From assembly GCF_029210365.1 (NCBI RefSeq), contig NZ_JARGES010000020.1:297442-361441 (forward strand): a stretch of DNA of 64,000 nt, in the 5' to 3' direction. Below the pieces are notes generated by a model that searched no databases, was not told where the DNA came from, and saw nothing but the letters and a program-made list of their open reading frames with translations. The first letter of the stretch is position 1. Every line of letters begins with the position of its first letter. This document shows, one piece after another, positions 1 to 8,028 of the stretch. The stretch is from Mesorhizobium sp. YIM 152430 (GTDB taxonomy: Bacteria; Pseudomonadota; Alphaproteobacteria; Rhizobiales; Rhizobiaceae). The translations under genes and the position numbers were made by a program.

Positions 1-1634
1 TTGCGCCCTGCGGCGCGGCCCGAAAAGATGCAGCCGCCGAGAAACGTGCCTTCCAGCGCATTGTATCCGTGATACCCGCCGCCGCCGAACCCCGCAGCCT
101 CTCCGACCGCGTAGAGCCCGGCAATCGGCTCGCCCGATCCGTCCAGCACCCGCGCGTCGAGATCGGTGTGAATGCCGCCGAGCGTCTTGCGGGTGAGAAT
201 GTTGAGGCGCACCGCGATCAGCGGCCCGTTCTTCGGATCGAGGATCTTGTGCGGTCTGGCCGTTCGGATCAGCCGGTCGCCGAGATAGGCGCGCGCGCCG
301 CGAATGGCGGTCACCTGCGCGTCCTTGGCGAAGGGGTTGTCGATCTGACGGTCGCGCGCGGCGATCTGCGCCTCGAGCCGGTCATGGTCGATCAGATCCT
401 CGCCGACGAGCCGGTTCATGCCTGCGACGAGTTCGCCGAGCGAGGAGGAGACGACGAAATCCTCGCCATTGCGCTTGAACGCCTCGACCGGCGGCGGCGC
501 GCCCTTGCCGCGCCGGCTCCTGACCACCTGCAACCACTCGCCGGAGGTTAGGTCCGGGTTCTGCTCCGAGCCCGACAGCGCGAATTCCTTCTCGATGATC
601 TTCTGCGTCAGCACGAACCAGGAATGGTCGCGACCCGTCGACAGGATGCGCTTCAGCGTCGAGAGCGTGTCGAAACCCGGCATGGATGGCGGCTCGAGCC
701 GCGCGCCATGGGCGTCGAACCACATCGAGGACGGGCCGGGCAGGATGCGGATGCCATGGTTAGGCCAGATCGGCGACCAGTTCTTGAGGCCCTCCGTATA
801 GTGCCACATCCGGTCTTCGTTGATGACCGCCGCGCCCGCCTCGCGCGCGATGCCGATCATCCGTCCGTCGACATGGTGCGGCACGCCGGCGACCATGGAT
901 TGCGGCGCAGGCCCGAGGCGCTCGACCGGCCAGTTCTTGCGCACCAGATCGAAATCGCCGCCGATCCCGCCCGAGGCGACGATCACCGCGCCCGCCGACA
1001 GTTCGAACGCGCCGGCGATGTCGCGTGACGACTTCTCACCCCGTCCGACGGTCGACGGCGCCAGAATCTCGCCTGCAACGCCTGTCACGGTGCCGTTGGT
1101 CCTGGCAAGCCGGCTCGCCCGATGACGGAATTTCAGCGTGATCCGCCCGGCGGCGACATGTTCCCGCACACGCCGCTCGAACGGCGCGACGACGCCCGGC
1201 CCGGTTCCCCAGGTCAAATGAAAGCGCGGCACCGAATTGCCGTGCCCGGTGGCAAGCGCCCCGCCGCGCTCGGCCCAGCCGACGATGGGAAACCAGCGCA
1301 TTCCCATCTGGTGGAGCCAGCTTCGCATCTCCCCGGCGGCGAAGTCGACATAGGCTTCGGCAGTCCGGCGCGGCCAGTGGTCCTCCACGCGGTCGAACCC
1401 GGCCGACCCCATCCAGTCGGAGAGCGCGAGGGCGTGGCTGTCCCGGATTCTCAGCCGCCGCTGTTCGGGCGTGTCGACCATGAACAGCCCGCCGAGCGAC
1501 CAGAAAGCCTGTCCTCCGAGCGCGTTCTCGCCCTCCTGTTCGAGGATCACGACGCGTTTGCCGCGGTCGCCGAGTTCGGCCGCCGCGACCAGCCCGGCAA
1601 GCCCGCCCCCGACGATGATCACGTCGCAATCCAT
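1..1634 (-). CDS. FAD-binding dehydrogenase (flavoprotein oxidoreductase, 3' end cut by window)
   Basis: An ATG at 1634 opens a frame that runs off the left edge with 544 codons visible, so only the last few residues are probably missing. The N-terminus carries a Rossmann FAD signature, GGGLAG at residues 9-14, and the visible C-terminal part has a glycine-rich GEAAGFGGGGYHGYN stretch typical of the flavin site in fumarate-reductase/KsdD-type flavoproteins. The whole resembles the COG3573 'FAD-binding dehydrogenase' group; the substrate is unknown. No signal peptide, so it should be cytoplasmic. A good ribosome site (GGAGG) lies 8 nt before the ATG. The start is 19 nt after the stop of the MotB-like gene, so it is probably the last gene of that operon. 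Confidence 0.85.
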   Translation of the reverse strand, partial: MDCDVIIVGGGLAGLVAAAELGDRGKRVVILEQEGENALGGQAFWSLGGLFMVDTPEQRRLRIRDSHALALSDWMGSAGFDRVEDHWPRRTAEAYVDFAAGEMRSWLHQMGMRWFPIVGWAERGGALATGHGNSVPRFHLTWGTGPGVVAPFERRVREHVAAGRITLKFRHRASRLARTNGTVTGVAGEILAPSTVGRGEKSSRDIAGAFELSAGAVIVASGGIGGDFDLVRKNWPVERLGPAPQSMVAGVPHHVDGRMIGIAREAGAAVINEDRMWHYTEGLKNWSPIWPNHGIRILPGPSSMWFDAHGARLEPPSMPGFDTLSTLKRILSTGRDHSWFVLTQKIIEKEFALSGSEQNPDLTSGEWLQVVRSRRGKGAPPPVEAFKRNGEDFVVSSSLGELVAGMNRLVGEDLIDHDRLEAQIAARDRQIDNPFAKDAQVTAIRGARAYLGDRLIRTARPHKILDPKNGPLIAVRLNILTRKTLGGIHTDLDARVLDGSGEPIAGLYAVGEAAGFGGGGYHGYNALEGTFLGGCIFSGRAAGR

Positions 1635-1653
1635 GCCCGTGCCTCCGTTGCGG

Positions 1654-2685
1654 CTATCTTTCGGTGAGCTTCAGTTCGATGCGGCGGTTGCGGTCGCGCG
1701 CCTGCGGCGTGTCGGTTTCGTCGAGCGGCTGGAATTCGCCGAAACCGGCCGCGACCAGACGTTCGGCGGGCACGCCCTGGTCGACGAGGAACTTGACGAC
1801 CGAGATCGCGCGCGCCGCCGACAGTTCCCAATTGTCGCGGAAGCGTCCGGTTCCGGAAAGCGGCACATTGTCGGTGTGGCCGTCGACGCGCAAAACCCAG
1901 TTGATCTCCGGCGGAATCTCGCGCTGAAGGTCCAGGATGGCGGTCGCGAGCTTTGCCATCTCCTCCTGCCCCGCCGGGTTGATAACGTCGGCCCCGGTCG
2001 GAAAAAGCACTTCAGACTGGAAGACGAAACGGTCGCCGACGATGCGGATGTTGTCGCGGTCCGACAGGATTTCGCGCAGGCGCCCGAAGAAATCCGAGCG
2101 GTAGCGGTTCAGTTCCTGCACACGTTGGGCGAGCGCGACGTTCAGCCGGCGTCCCAGATCGGCGATCTTGGCGTTGGATTCCTGGTCGCGCGCCTCGGAA
2201 ACGTCGAGCGCGGCTTCGAGCGCGCCGATCTGGCTGCGCAGCGCCGCAATCTGCTGGTTGAGAAGCTCGACCTGGGACAGCGCGCGCTGCGAGACCTGCC
2301 GTTCCTCGTCGAGGGCGCCCGACAGCGAACCGATCTGCGCTTGCGCCTCGGCGCCCGCGCCGGAGCCTGCATCGAGAAGCTGCTGCAATCGCGAACGCTC
2401 CCCCTCGGCATCGGCGAGCGAGGCCCGCAGCGAAGACAGCGCATCCTCCATGTCCTGGCTGCTCGACTGCTCCAGCGCCAGCAACTGCGTCAGTTCGTTG
2501 ATCTGCGCGTTGAGGCGGATCAGCGCCTGGTCGCGCCCGCTGATCTCCTGCGACAGCAGGAACTGCGCCAGGACGAACACCGACAACAGGAACATGATGG
2601 CGAGCAGCAGCGTCGACAGGGCGTCGACGAAGCCCGGCCAGTAGTCGACATTGCGCTGGCTGCGCCTGCCGCGCGCGAGCGCCAT
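1654..2685 (-). CDS. MotB-like protein with coiled coil and OmpA peptidoglycan-binding domain
   Basis: 343 residues. A short cytoplasmic N-terminus is followed by one membrane segment (about residues 20-44) preceded by Asp21 in a WPGFVDALS context, the position of the proton-binding Asp of MotB. A long helical, probably coiled-coil region covers about 50-195, and a C-terminal OmpA-type domain about 220-340 contains VDGHTDNVP and NWELSAARA. The architecture is that of a stator-type or TolR-like anchor binding peptidoglycan in the periplasm. One base separates it from the stop of the MotA-like gene, so the two are co-translated and presumably form an ion-driven membrane complex. No flagellar genes are nearby, so a motility role is not supported. 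Exact function unknown. Confidence 0.85.
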   Translation of the reverse strand: MALARGRRSQRNVDYWPGFVDALSTLLLAIMFLLSVFVLAQFLLSQEISGRDQALIRLNAQINELTQLLALEQSSSQDMEDALSSLRASLADAEGERSRLQQLLDAGSGAGAEAQAQIGSLSGALDEERQVSQRALSQVELLNQQIAALRSQIGALEAALDVSEARDQESNAKIADLGRRLNVALAQRVQELNRYRSDFFGRLREILSDRDNIRIVGDRFVFQSEVLFPTGADVINPAGQEEMAKLATAILDLQREIPPEINWVLRVDGHTDNVPLSGTGRFRDNWELSAARAISVVKFLVDQGVPAERLVAAGFGEFQPLDETDTPQARDRNRRIELKLTER

Positions 2686-2686
2686 G

Positions 2687-3712
2687 TCAGTTCTTGTCCT
2701 GCTGTTCGAGGGCGCCGGCGATGCGGTCGAGCGTGGCGCGCAATTCGCGCTGTTCGGCCGCCTGGCTTTCCACCCAGTCGCGCATCATCTGCTGCTCGGA
2801 GCGCATGTTCTTGACGAGGCCCGAAATGCCGTCGGCAAGATTGGCCATCGCCGCCGCCACGCGCGGGCTCGATCCGCCGCCCTGCTCCTGAAGGGTGCGC
2901 AACTGTTCCGACATCGCCTTGATCTCTTCGGCCGAACCCGCCTTGGACGGATCGATGCCCGCCATGTCGGAGCCGAGATCGGTGACCGAGGACAGCCAGT
3001 TCTCCAGTTCGATGTAGAAGCGGTTCTGCGCGCGGCCGGCCTGAAGGTCGAGAAAGCCCAGCACCAGCGACCCGGACAGGCCGAAAAGCGAGGACGAGAA
3101 TGCGGTGCCCATGCCTTCGAGCGGCGCCGAGAGGCCCGACTTGAGCGAATTCAGAACGTCATTGGCATCGCCCGAAGCCGGGTCGAGCGACTGGATCGTG
3201 CTGCCGATCGAGCCGATGGTCGCAAGCAGGCCCCAGAACGTGCCGAGCAGGCCGAGAAAGACGAGAAGGCCGATCAGATAGCGCGAGATGTCGCGGCTTT
3301 CGTCGAGGCGCGTGGCGATCGAATCGAGGATCGAGCGCAGCGACGAGGTCGACAGGGCCATGCTCTGCGAGCGCGACAGGAGCGTCCTCATCGGCGCGAG
3401 CAGAACCGGCTCGGTCTCGGCCGACCCGGCGCGGAACGAGTTCACCCATTTGACTTCGCGGAAAAGCCGGACGACCTGCCCGAAGGCCAGCAGGATGCCG
3501 ATCATCAGCACCCCGAGAATGAGCCCGTTGAGCCCCGGATTGGTCTGGAAGGCGGACGAGATCTGGCGATAGAGGATGGCGGCGATGAAGCCGACGATCG
3601 CCAGGAAAATCATCATCGAGAAGAGAAAGACCTGGGGGCTGGACAGGCCACGCGGATCGTAGTCCGCATCCTCGGCCGCGCTGTCCGCTCCCAGGGTTCT
3701 GAAAAAGGCCAT
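2687..3712 (-). CDS. MotA/TolQ/ExbB-family proton channel protein
   Basis: About 341 residues from the ATG at 3712 (MAFFRTLG), which follows a GGGGCG stretch. An in-frame ATG at 3739 has no ribosome site and is less likely. Membrane segments are at about 27-48, 62-83, 144-170 (containing GLLGTFWGLLATIG) and 203-222; the last two match the TolQ/ExbB/MotA core that lines the proton path. The C-terminal third is hydrophilic and helical. It is followed after one base by the MotB-like gene, so the two proteins are likely channel and anchor of one envelope complex. The physiological role of this pair is unknown. Confidence 0.85.
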   Translation of the reverse strand: MAFFRTLGADSAAEDADYDPRGLSSPQVFLFSMMIFLAIVGFIAAILYRQISSAFQTNPGLNGLILGVLMIGILLAFGQVVRLFREVKWVNSFRAGSAETEPVLLAPMRTLLSRSQSMALSTSSLRSILDSIATRLDESRDISRYLIGLLVFLGLLGTFWGLLATIGSIGSTIQSLDPASGDANDVLNSLKSGLSAPLEGMGTAFSSSLFGLSGSLVLGFLDLQAGRAQNRFYIELENWLSSVTDLGSDMAGIDPSKAGSAEEIKAMSEQLRTLQEQGGGSSPRVAAAMANLADGISGLVKNMRSEQQMMRDWVESQAAEQRELRATLDRIAGALEQQDKN

Positions 3713-3832
3713 GCCTTGCGCCCCGGATTCGTGCCGCATTTCAATCGATCACGACTGTAAACGCAATCATGGCGAAATTGAAAGAACGCGGGCGCTCAAA
3801 TGCCGGGGATGACCGGGGCCGGCCCTACAGGA

Positions 3833-4624
3833 TCAAACCGGCTTCGCGAGCGTCTTCAGGAGCGCCTTGTGGATCACTTCGTTGCCGGCGACGATCGAGC
3901 CGCCCGACAGGATGTCCTGCCCGCCGGTTCGGTCGGAGGTGAAGCCGCCCGCCTCGCGCACGATCAGCATTCCCGCCGCCATGTCCCAGGCCGACAGCCA
4001 GTCTTCCCAGTAGCCGTCGACGCGGCCGGCGGCGACATAGGCGAGGTCGAGCGAGGCCGCGCCCATGCGGCGGATGCCGGAGACTTCGCCCATCACGTTG
4101 CGCAGGTCGACCAGCGCCTTGCCGTGATGGCCGCGCCCCAGATGCGGGATGCCGGTGGCGATGACGCAGTCGGAAAGCCTGGAACGTCCCGCAACGCGCA
4201 GCCGCCGGTCGTTCATGAAGGCGCCGCCGCCCCGCTCGGCGGTGTAGAGTTCGTCCATCGCCGGATTGTAGACGACGCCCGCGACGATCTGGCCCTGACG
4301 CTCGAGCGCGATCGAGATGGCGAAGATCGGGATGCCGTGCAGGAAGTTGGTCGTGCCGTCGAGTGGATCGACGATCCAGGTGTGCTGGCCGTCATCGCCC
4401 TCGATCGCGCCGCGCTCCTCCATCAGGAAGGAATAGCCCGGCCGCGCCCGCGAAAGTTCCGCGTGGATGATTTCCTCGGCCTTGCGGTCGGCCTGGCTGA
4501 CATAGTCGCCCGGCCCCTTCAGCGAGACCTGCAAATTCTGCACCTCGCCGAAATCGCGCGACAGCGACCGCCCGGCCTTCATCGCGGCCTGGACCATCAC
4601 GTTGAGAAGTGCGGAGCGTGCCAT
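3833..4624 (-). CDS. suhB: inositol-1-monophosphatase family protein
   Basis: 263 residues, the usual length of SuhB/IMPase. The metal-binding core is intact: MEERG (Glu69/Glu70), VDPLDGTTNF with Asp86 and Asp89, and a C-terminal WDMAAG motif carrying the last metal-binding Asp. The family hydrolyses inositol monophosphates and related sugar phosphates in a Mg-dependent way; bacterial SuhB can also act on transcription complexes, which cannot be judged here. It lies downstream of efp on the same strand but is separated from it by 177 bp that include a repeat element, so it may have its own promoter. Confidence 0.92.
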   Translation of the reverse strand: MARSALLNVMVQAAMKAGRSLSRDFGEVQNLQVSLKGPGDYVSQADRKAEEIIHAELSRARPGYSFLMEERGAIEGDDGQHTWIVDPLDGTTNFLHGIPIFAISIALERQGQIVAGVVYNPAMDELYTAERGGGAFMNDRRLRVAGRSRLSDCVIATGIPHLGRGHHGKALVDLRNVMGEVSGIRRMGAASLDLAYVAAGRVDGYWEDWLSAWDMAAGMLIVREAGGFTSDRTGGQDILSGGSIVAGNEVIHKALLKTLAKPV

Positions 4625-4683
4625 TCTTTATTGTCCTTTTCGCTGCCTCGCCGGAGAAGGCATTGAGGCGAGGAGAGCCGGTT

Positions 4684-4782
4684 CAGAGCGTGCCGAAAAT
4701 GGTGAGGTCCCGAGAACCGGAGCGGAGCGTACATCAGTACGTGAGCACCGGAAGCGCAGGACCTTGCCATTTGCAGGCCGCT
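4684..4782 (-). repeat. intergenic hairpin repeat, copy 1 (full length)
   Basis: Lies about 20 nt after the efp stop codon, between efp and suhB. The outer arms are AAATGG (4697-4702) with CCATTT (4767-4772) and AGGTCC (4705-4710) with GGACCT (4759-4764). An apical hairpin CGTAC-ATCA-GTACG sits in the middle. Two relatives occur at 28301-28352 and 32331-32414, each also just after a minus-strand stop codon and in the same orientation. It resembles RIME/REP-like elements of rhizobia; that name is an inference from memory of such sequences. Confidence 0.8.
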
Positions 4783-4801
4783 ATGGACCGGCTATGCCGG
4801 C

Positions 4802-5368
4802 TCAATCGGCGCGGCGCACGTAGGTGATTTCGTTGGTATCGACGACGATCTTCTCGCCCGACGAGATGAAGGGCGGCACCATGACGCGCACGCCGTTTTC
4901 CATTACCGCCGGCTTGTAGGACGAGGCCGCGGTCTGGCCTTTGACGACCGGATCGGCTTCCGCGATGGTCAAGGTGACGTAGTCGGGCAGCGCGATGCCG
5001 ATCGGGCGTTCTTCGTAGAGCTCCACCGTCACGATCATGCCGTCTTGCAGGAATGCGGCGCGCTCGCCGACGAAATCCTTGTCGAGTTCGAGTTGCTCGT
5101 AGCTTTCCTGGTCCATGAAGACCAGCGCCTCGCCCTGCTCGTAGAGATAGGAGAAATCCTTCTGCTCCAGGCGGACCTTCTCCACCGTTTCGGCGGCGCG
5201 GAAGCGCTCGTTGAGCTTGGTGCCGTTGATCAGGTTCTTGAGTTCGACCTGGTTGTAGGCGCCGCCCTTGCCGGGCTTCACCGCGTTGGTCTTGACCGCG
5301 ACCCACAGCCCGCCATCGTGTTCGATGACATTGCCGGGACGGATTTCGTTGCCGTTGATCTTCGCCAT
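4802..5368 (-). CDS. efp: translation elongation factor P
   Basis: 188 residues from the ATG at 5368 ([15 protein letters not shown]), the normal EF-P length. An upstream in-frame ATG at 5449 would add 27 residues foreign to the family and is rejected. The KPGKGGAY loop places the conserved, often modified lysine at residue 34. EF-P binds the ribosome between the P and E sites and relieves stalling at consecutive prolines. The three KOW/OB-like domains can be followed to the C-terminal [13 protein letters not shown]. It is followed by an intergenic hairpin repeat after the stop. Confidence 0.95.
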   Translation of the reverse strand: MAKINGNEIRPGNVIEHDGGLWVAVKTNAVKPGKGGAYNQVELKNLINGTKLNERFRAAETVEKVRLEQKDFSYLYEQGEALVFMDQESYEQLELDKDFVGERAAFLQDGMIVTVELYEERPIGIALPDYVTLTIAEADPVVKGQTAASSYKPAVMENGVRVMVPPFISSGEKIVVDTNEITYVRRAD

Positions 5369-5451
5369 GATCGTCTTTCGCAAAATGGGGAAAAGGCCGT
5401 GCAGGCCGCAATTGCGGCTTCCAAGACCATAAAACGCCGCGTCAGGCAAGG

Positions 5452-6483
5452 CTAAGGCTGATCTTGCGCATCGTTCTCTTCGACGGAGCCCGCCTCGGCG
5501 CTCCCCGCCTCCTGCAACCCCGCCGGCCGCGAACCGCCCTGCTCCAGTTGCGCCATGCGCGAACCCGCCTCGTCGAGTTCCGCTTCGGTGAGGCCGGCAA
5601 GGTGGTCCTCCATCACCGGATCGACGAGACCCTCGCGCTTGGCCAGCATGTACCAGGCGGCGGCCGCGATCGGATCGCCCTCGACGCCCATCCCGGCCCA
5701 GTAGAGCTTGGCGAGGCGGTTGCGCGCCGCGACGTTCCCGCCCGTCGCCGCAAGCTCGATCCAGCCGAAACCGGCCTCCATGTCGCGGGTCCCGCCGATG
5801 CCCTCGACCAGCCAGGAGCCGAGTTCCACTTGCGCCGTGTCGAAATTCTGCTGCGCGGCGCGGGCGAGCCAGGTGCGCGCCGCGTCGAAGTCCGGCTCCT
5901 CACCCTCGATCAGCATAAGCGCGAGCGCGTATTGCGCGTCGGGCAGGCCCGTGCGCGCCGCGCGCTCGAAATAGACCTGCGCCTCGCGCTCGTCGGCCTC
6001 GTTGCCCGCCTCGTCGATCATCATCTGCCCGAAATTGAACTGCGCCATCGGATTGCCCGCATCGGCCGCCGCCTGCATCAGTTCGTAGGCGCGCGTACGG
6101 TCGCGCGGCAGGAATTCGCCGTCGATCAGCATCAGGGCTGTCTGGAACTGCGCCTCGGGAACGCCCTGTTCGGCCGCCGCCTCATACCACCGCGCGGCCT
6201 CCGCACCGTCGCGCCGCACGCCGAGCCCGCGCGCATATATCTCCGCGACCAGCGTCTGCGCCGCCTTGTCGCCGGCCTCGGCGCGCGGCAGCGCGAGCTT
6301 CAGCGCCGTGATGTAGAGCCCGCGCTGATAGGCACCGTAAGCCTGGTCGGGCTCACGCCCGCCGAACCGGCTGGGCGCGACTTCGGACGCCTGCGGACCG
6401 GTCACCTGACCGCCATCCTGCGCGGGCGCGGGCGTGGCCAGCGCGGCGAGAATCAGGAGCGCGAAAAGCCGATCATTCCTCAT
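5452..6483 (-). CDS. exported Sel1-repeat (TPR-like) protein
   Basis: 343 residues. The first 21 residues form a signal peptide ending in TPAPAQ, so the protein is periplasmic. Residues about 45-280 are a run of Sel1-type repeats with recurring elements such as A-x-W-Y-x-x-A-A-x-x-G and A-Q-x-x-L-x-x-x-x-x-x-G (for example [12 protein letters not shown] and [12 protein letters not shown]). The C-terminal 50 residues are Glu/Ala-rich. Sel1 proteins usually scaffold protein complexes; partner and role are not evident. Its start overlaps the end of the ThiE-like gene by 11 bp, suggesting co-translation. Confidence 0.85.
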   Translation of the reverse strand: MRNDRLFALLILAALATPAPAQDGGQVTGPQASEVAPSRFGGREPDQAYGAYQRGLYITALKLALPRAEAGDKAAQTLVAEIYARGLGVRRDGAEAARWYEAAAEQGVPEAQFQTALMLIDGEFLPRDRTRAYELMQAAADAGNPMAQFNFGQMMIDEAGNEADEREAQVYFERAARTGLPDAQYALALMLIEGEEPDFDAARTWLARAAQQNFDTAQVELGSWLVEGIGGTRDMEAGFGWIELAATGGNVAARNRLAKLYWAGMGVEGDPIAAAAWYMLAKREGLVDPVMEDHLAGLTEAELDEAGSRMAQLEQGGSRPAGLQEAGSAEAGSVEENDAQDQP

Positions 6484-7120
6484 CGAGACGCGGCGCCCTT
6501 TCGTCGAGGAGCGCGTTCAGCGCTGTGACCCGCGCGGCGGGGTCGTCATGGGCGAACACCGCCTCTTCGACGGCGACGAAATCGACGCCCGTCCCGGCCA
6601 CGACCGCCACGCTCTCGTCGGACGAACCGGCCATGACGATGCAAGGCACCGCGACCATCTCGCCCCACCACTCTCCGAGCGAAAGGTTGCGCGGATGCGC
6701 CTCCGGCTTGCCGTCGTAGCCGAACCGGCCAAAAAACATGTAGTCGGGCTGCGTCTCGCCCAGTTCCAGCGCGTCGTCGCGCGTCTTCACGCCGCCGGTG
6801 CCGACGATGATCTTGTTGCCATGGCGCTCGATCATGTCGGCGAGATCGGCCTTCGAACCTTCGAAATGCAGCCCGTCGGCCTTCGCCCGCATCGCGACGC
6901 GCGCGTCGCCCTCGACGATGACGGCGACGCCCTTTTCCTGGATCGCCGGGGTCACGCTTTCGACGAAGGCGAGGTAGTCCTGCTCTGAACGCTCCCCCTG
7001 CGGCAGGATCACCGAGGCCACGTCGCCGCCGGCCAGCGCGGACAGGATGGCGGGGCGCGCATCGCCCGAACGTGGCGCGATCAGGACGAGGCGGCAGCGA
7101 TTGAAGCTTGCGTCTGGCAT
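6473..7120 (-). CDS. thiamine-phosphate synthase-like (ThiE/TenI fold) protein
   Basis: 215 residues from the ATG at 7120 (MPDASFNRC), which has an AAGAGAG ribosome site. An in-frame ATG at 7186 has no such site. The chain shows the TIM-barrel strands expected of ThiE/TenI proteins: LVLIAPRSG at the start, a GLHFEGSKAD segment, IIVGTGGVKTRDDALELG, then PDYMFFGRFG and VDFVAVEEAVF. ThiE joins HMP-PP and HET-P to make thiamine phosphate. The canonical phosphate-binding Ser/Thr motifs are not clearly present and there are no other thiamine genes here, so true ThiE activity is uncertain. It overlaps the Sel1 gene by 11 bp. Confidence 0.65.
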   Translation of the reverse strand: MPDASFNRCRLVLIAPRSGDARPAILSALAGGDVASVILPQGERSEQDYLAFVESVTPAIQEKGVAVIVEGDARVAMRAKADGLHFEGSKADLADMIERHGNKIIVGTGGVKTRDDALELGETQPDYMFFGRFGYDGKPEAHPRNLSLGEWWGEMVAVPCIVMAGSSDESVAVVAGTGVDFVAVEEAVFAHDDPAARVTALNALLDERAPRLDEE

Positions 7121-7224
7121 TGCACTCTCTTGGACGTGACCCGCCGATTTGGCGCGCGATCTTGTTGTGATTGCGGCATAAGCCATGCGACACGACTTGA
7201 CCAGAAGCCACGAAGACCCGCGCC

Positions 7225-7989
7225 TTGCTGACCGATCCCTGGTTCTACGCCGCCGCCATCCCTTCCGTCCTGCTCGTCGGCCTGTCGAAGGGCGGACTCG
7301 GCGGCGCCGCGGCGCTGATCGGCGTGCCGCTGATGGCGCTGGTGGTGCCGCCGGTGCAGGCAGCGGCCATCCTGCTGCCGATCCTCATCCTGATGGACAT
7401 CGTCTCGCTCTGGCTGTGGCGCGGCAATCGCGATGGACCGACTTTGCGCATCATGCTGCCGGGCGCGATTCTCGGCATCGCCATCGGCTGGCTGACGGCG
7501 GCTTTCGTCACCGAGGCGATGGTGCGCCTAATCGTCGGCATCGTCGCGCTCGCCTTCTTCCTGCGCTGGTTCGTCACCCGCATGGCCGGCTCCGAGCACC
7601 GCGCCGGCCACTCCGTCGCGCGCGGCACGTTCTGGGGCACCGTCAGCGGCTTCACCTCCTTCGTCGCCCATGCCGGCGGGCCGCCCTATCAGGTCTATGC
7701 GCTGGCGCTCGGCCAGGCGCCGCGCATCTATGTCGGCACCAGCGTCATCTTCTTCGCCATCGTCAACGCGGTGAAGCTCGTGCCCTATTTCGCGCTCGGC
7801 CAGTTCGACGCCGCGAACCTGACGGCATCGGCCGTGCTGATGCCGATCGCCCCGCTCGCCACCATTGCCGGCGCCTGGATCGTCCGGCGGATGCGCGCGG
7901 AAGTCTTCTACCCCTTCATGTATGCGATGGTCTTCATCGTCGCGCTCAAGCTGATCTGGGACGGACTGTCCGCCCTTCTTGACGGATAG
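7225..7989 (+). CDS. TauE/SafE family sulfite-exporter-type permease
   Basis: 254 residues, very hydrophobic, with about eight membrane segments and the conserved family blocks LVGLSKGGLGGAAALIGVPL near the N-terminus and GFTSFVAHAGGPPYQVY in the middle. The family moves sulfite, sulfoacetate or other organic anions across the inner membrane; the substrate cannot be told here. The frame opens with TTG at 7225, the first usable start. The gene diverges from the ThiE-like gene across a 104-bp gap that must hold both promoters. Confidence 0.88.
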   Translation: MLTDPWFYAAAIPSVLLVGLSKGGLGGAAALIGVPLMALVVPPVQAAAILLPILILMDIVSLWLWRGNRDGPTLRIMLPGAILGIAIGWLTAAFVTEAMVRLIVGIVALAFFLRWFVTRMAGSEHRAGHSVARGTFWGTVSGFTSFVAHAGGPPYQVYALALGQAPRIYVGTSVIFFAIVNAVKLVPYFALGQFDAANLTASAVLMPIAPLATIAGAWIVRRMRAEVFYPFMYAMVFIVALKLIWDGLSALLDG

Positions 7990-8028
7990 CGCCGCTCCGG
8001 CTCTTCTCGTCGCGTCGACAGGGAGGAT

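Noticed and set aside
1654..3712. MotA/MotB-like pair as a Zorya (ZorA/ZorB) anti-phage system
   Set aside because: No ZorC, ZorD or ZorE homologue is adjacent; the neighbours are an FAD dehydrogenase and suhB, and the MotA-like protein lacks the very long ZorA tail.
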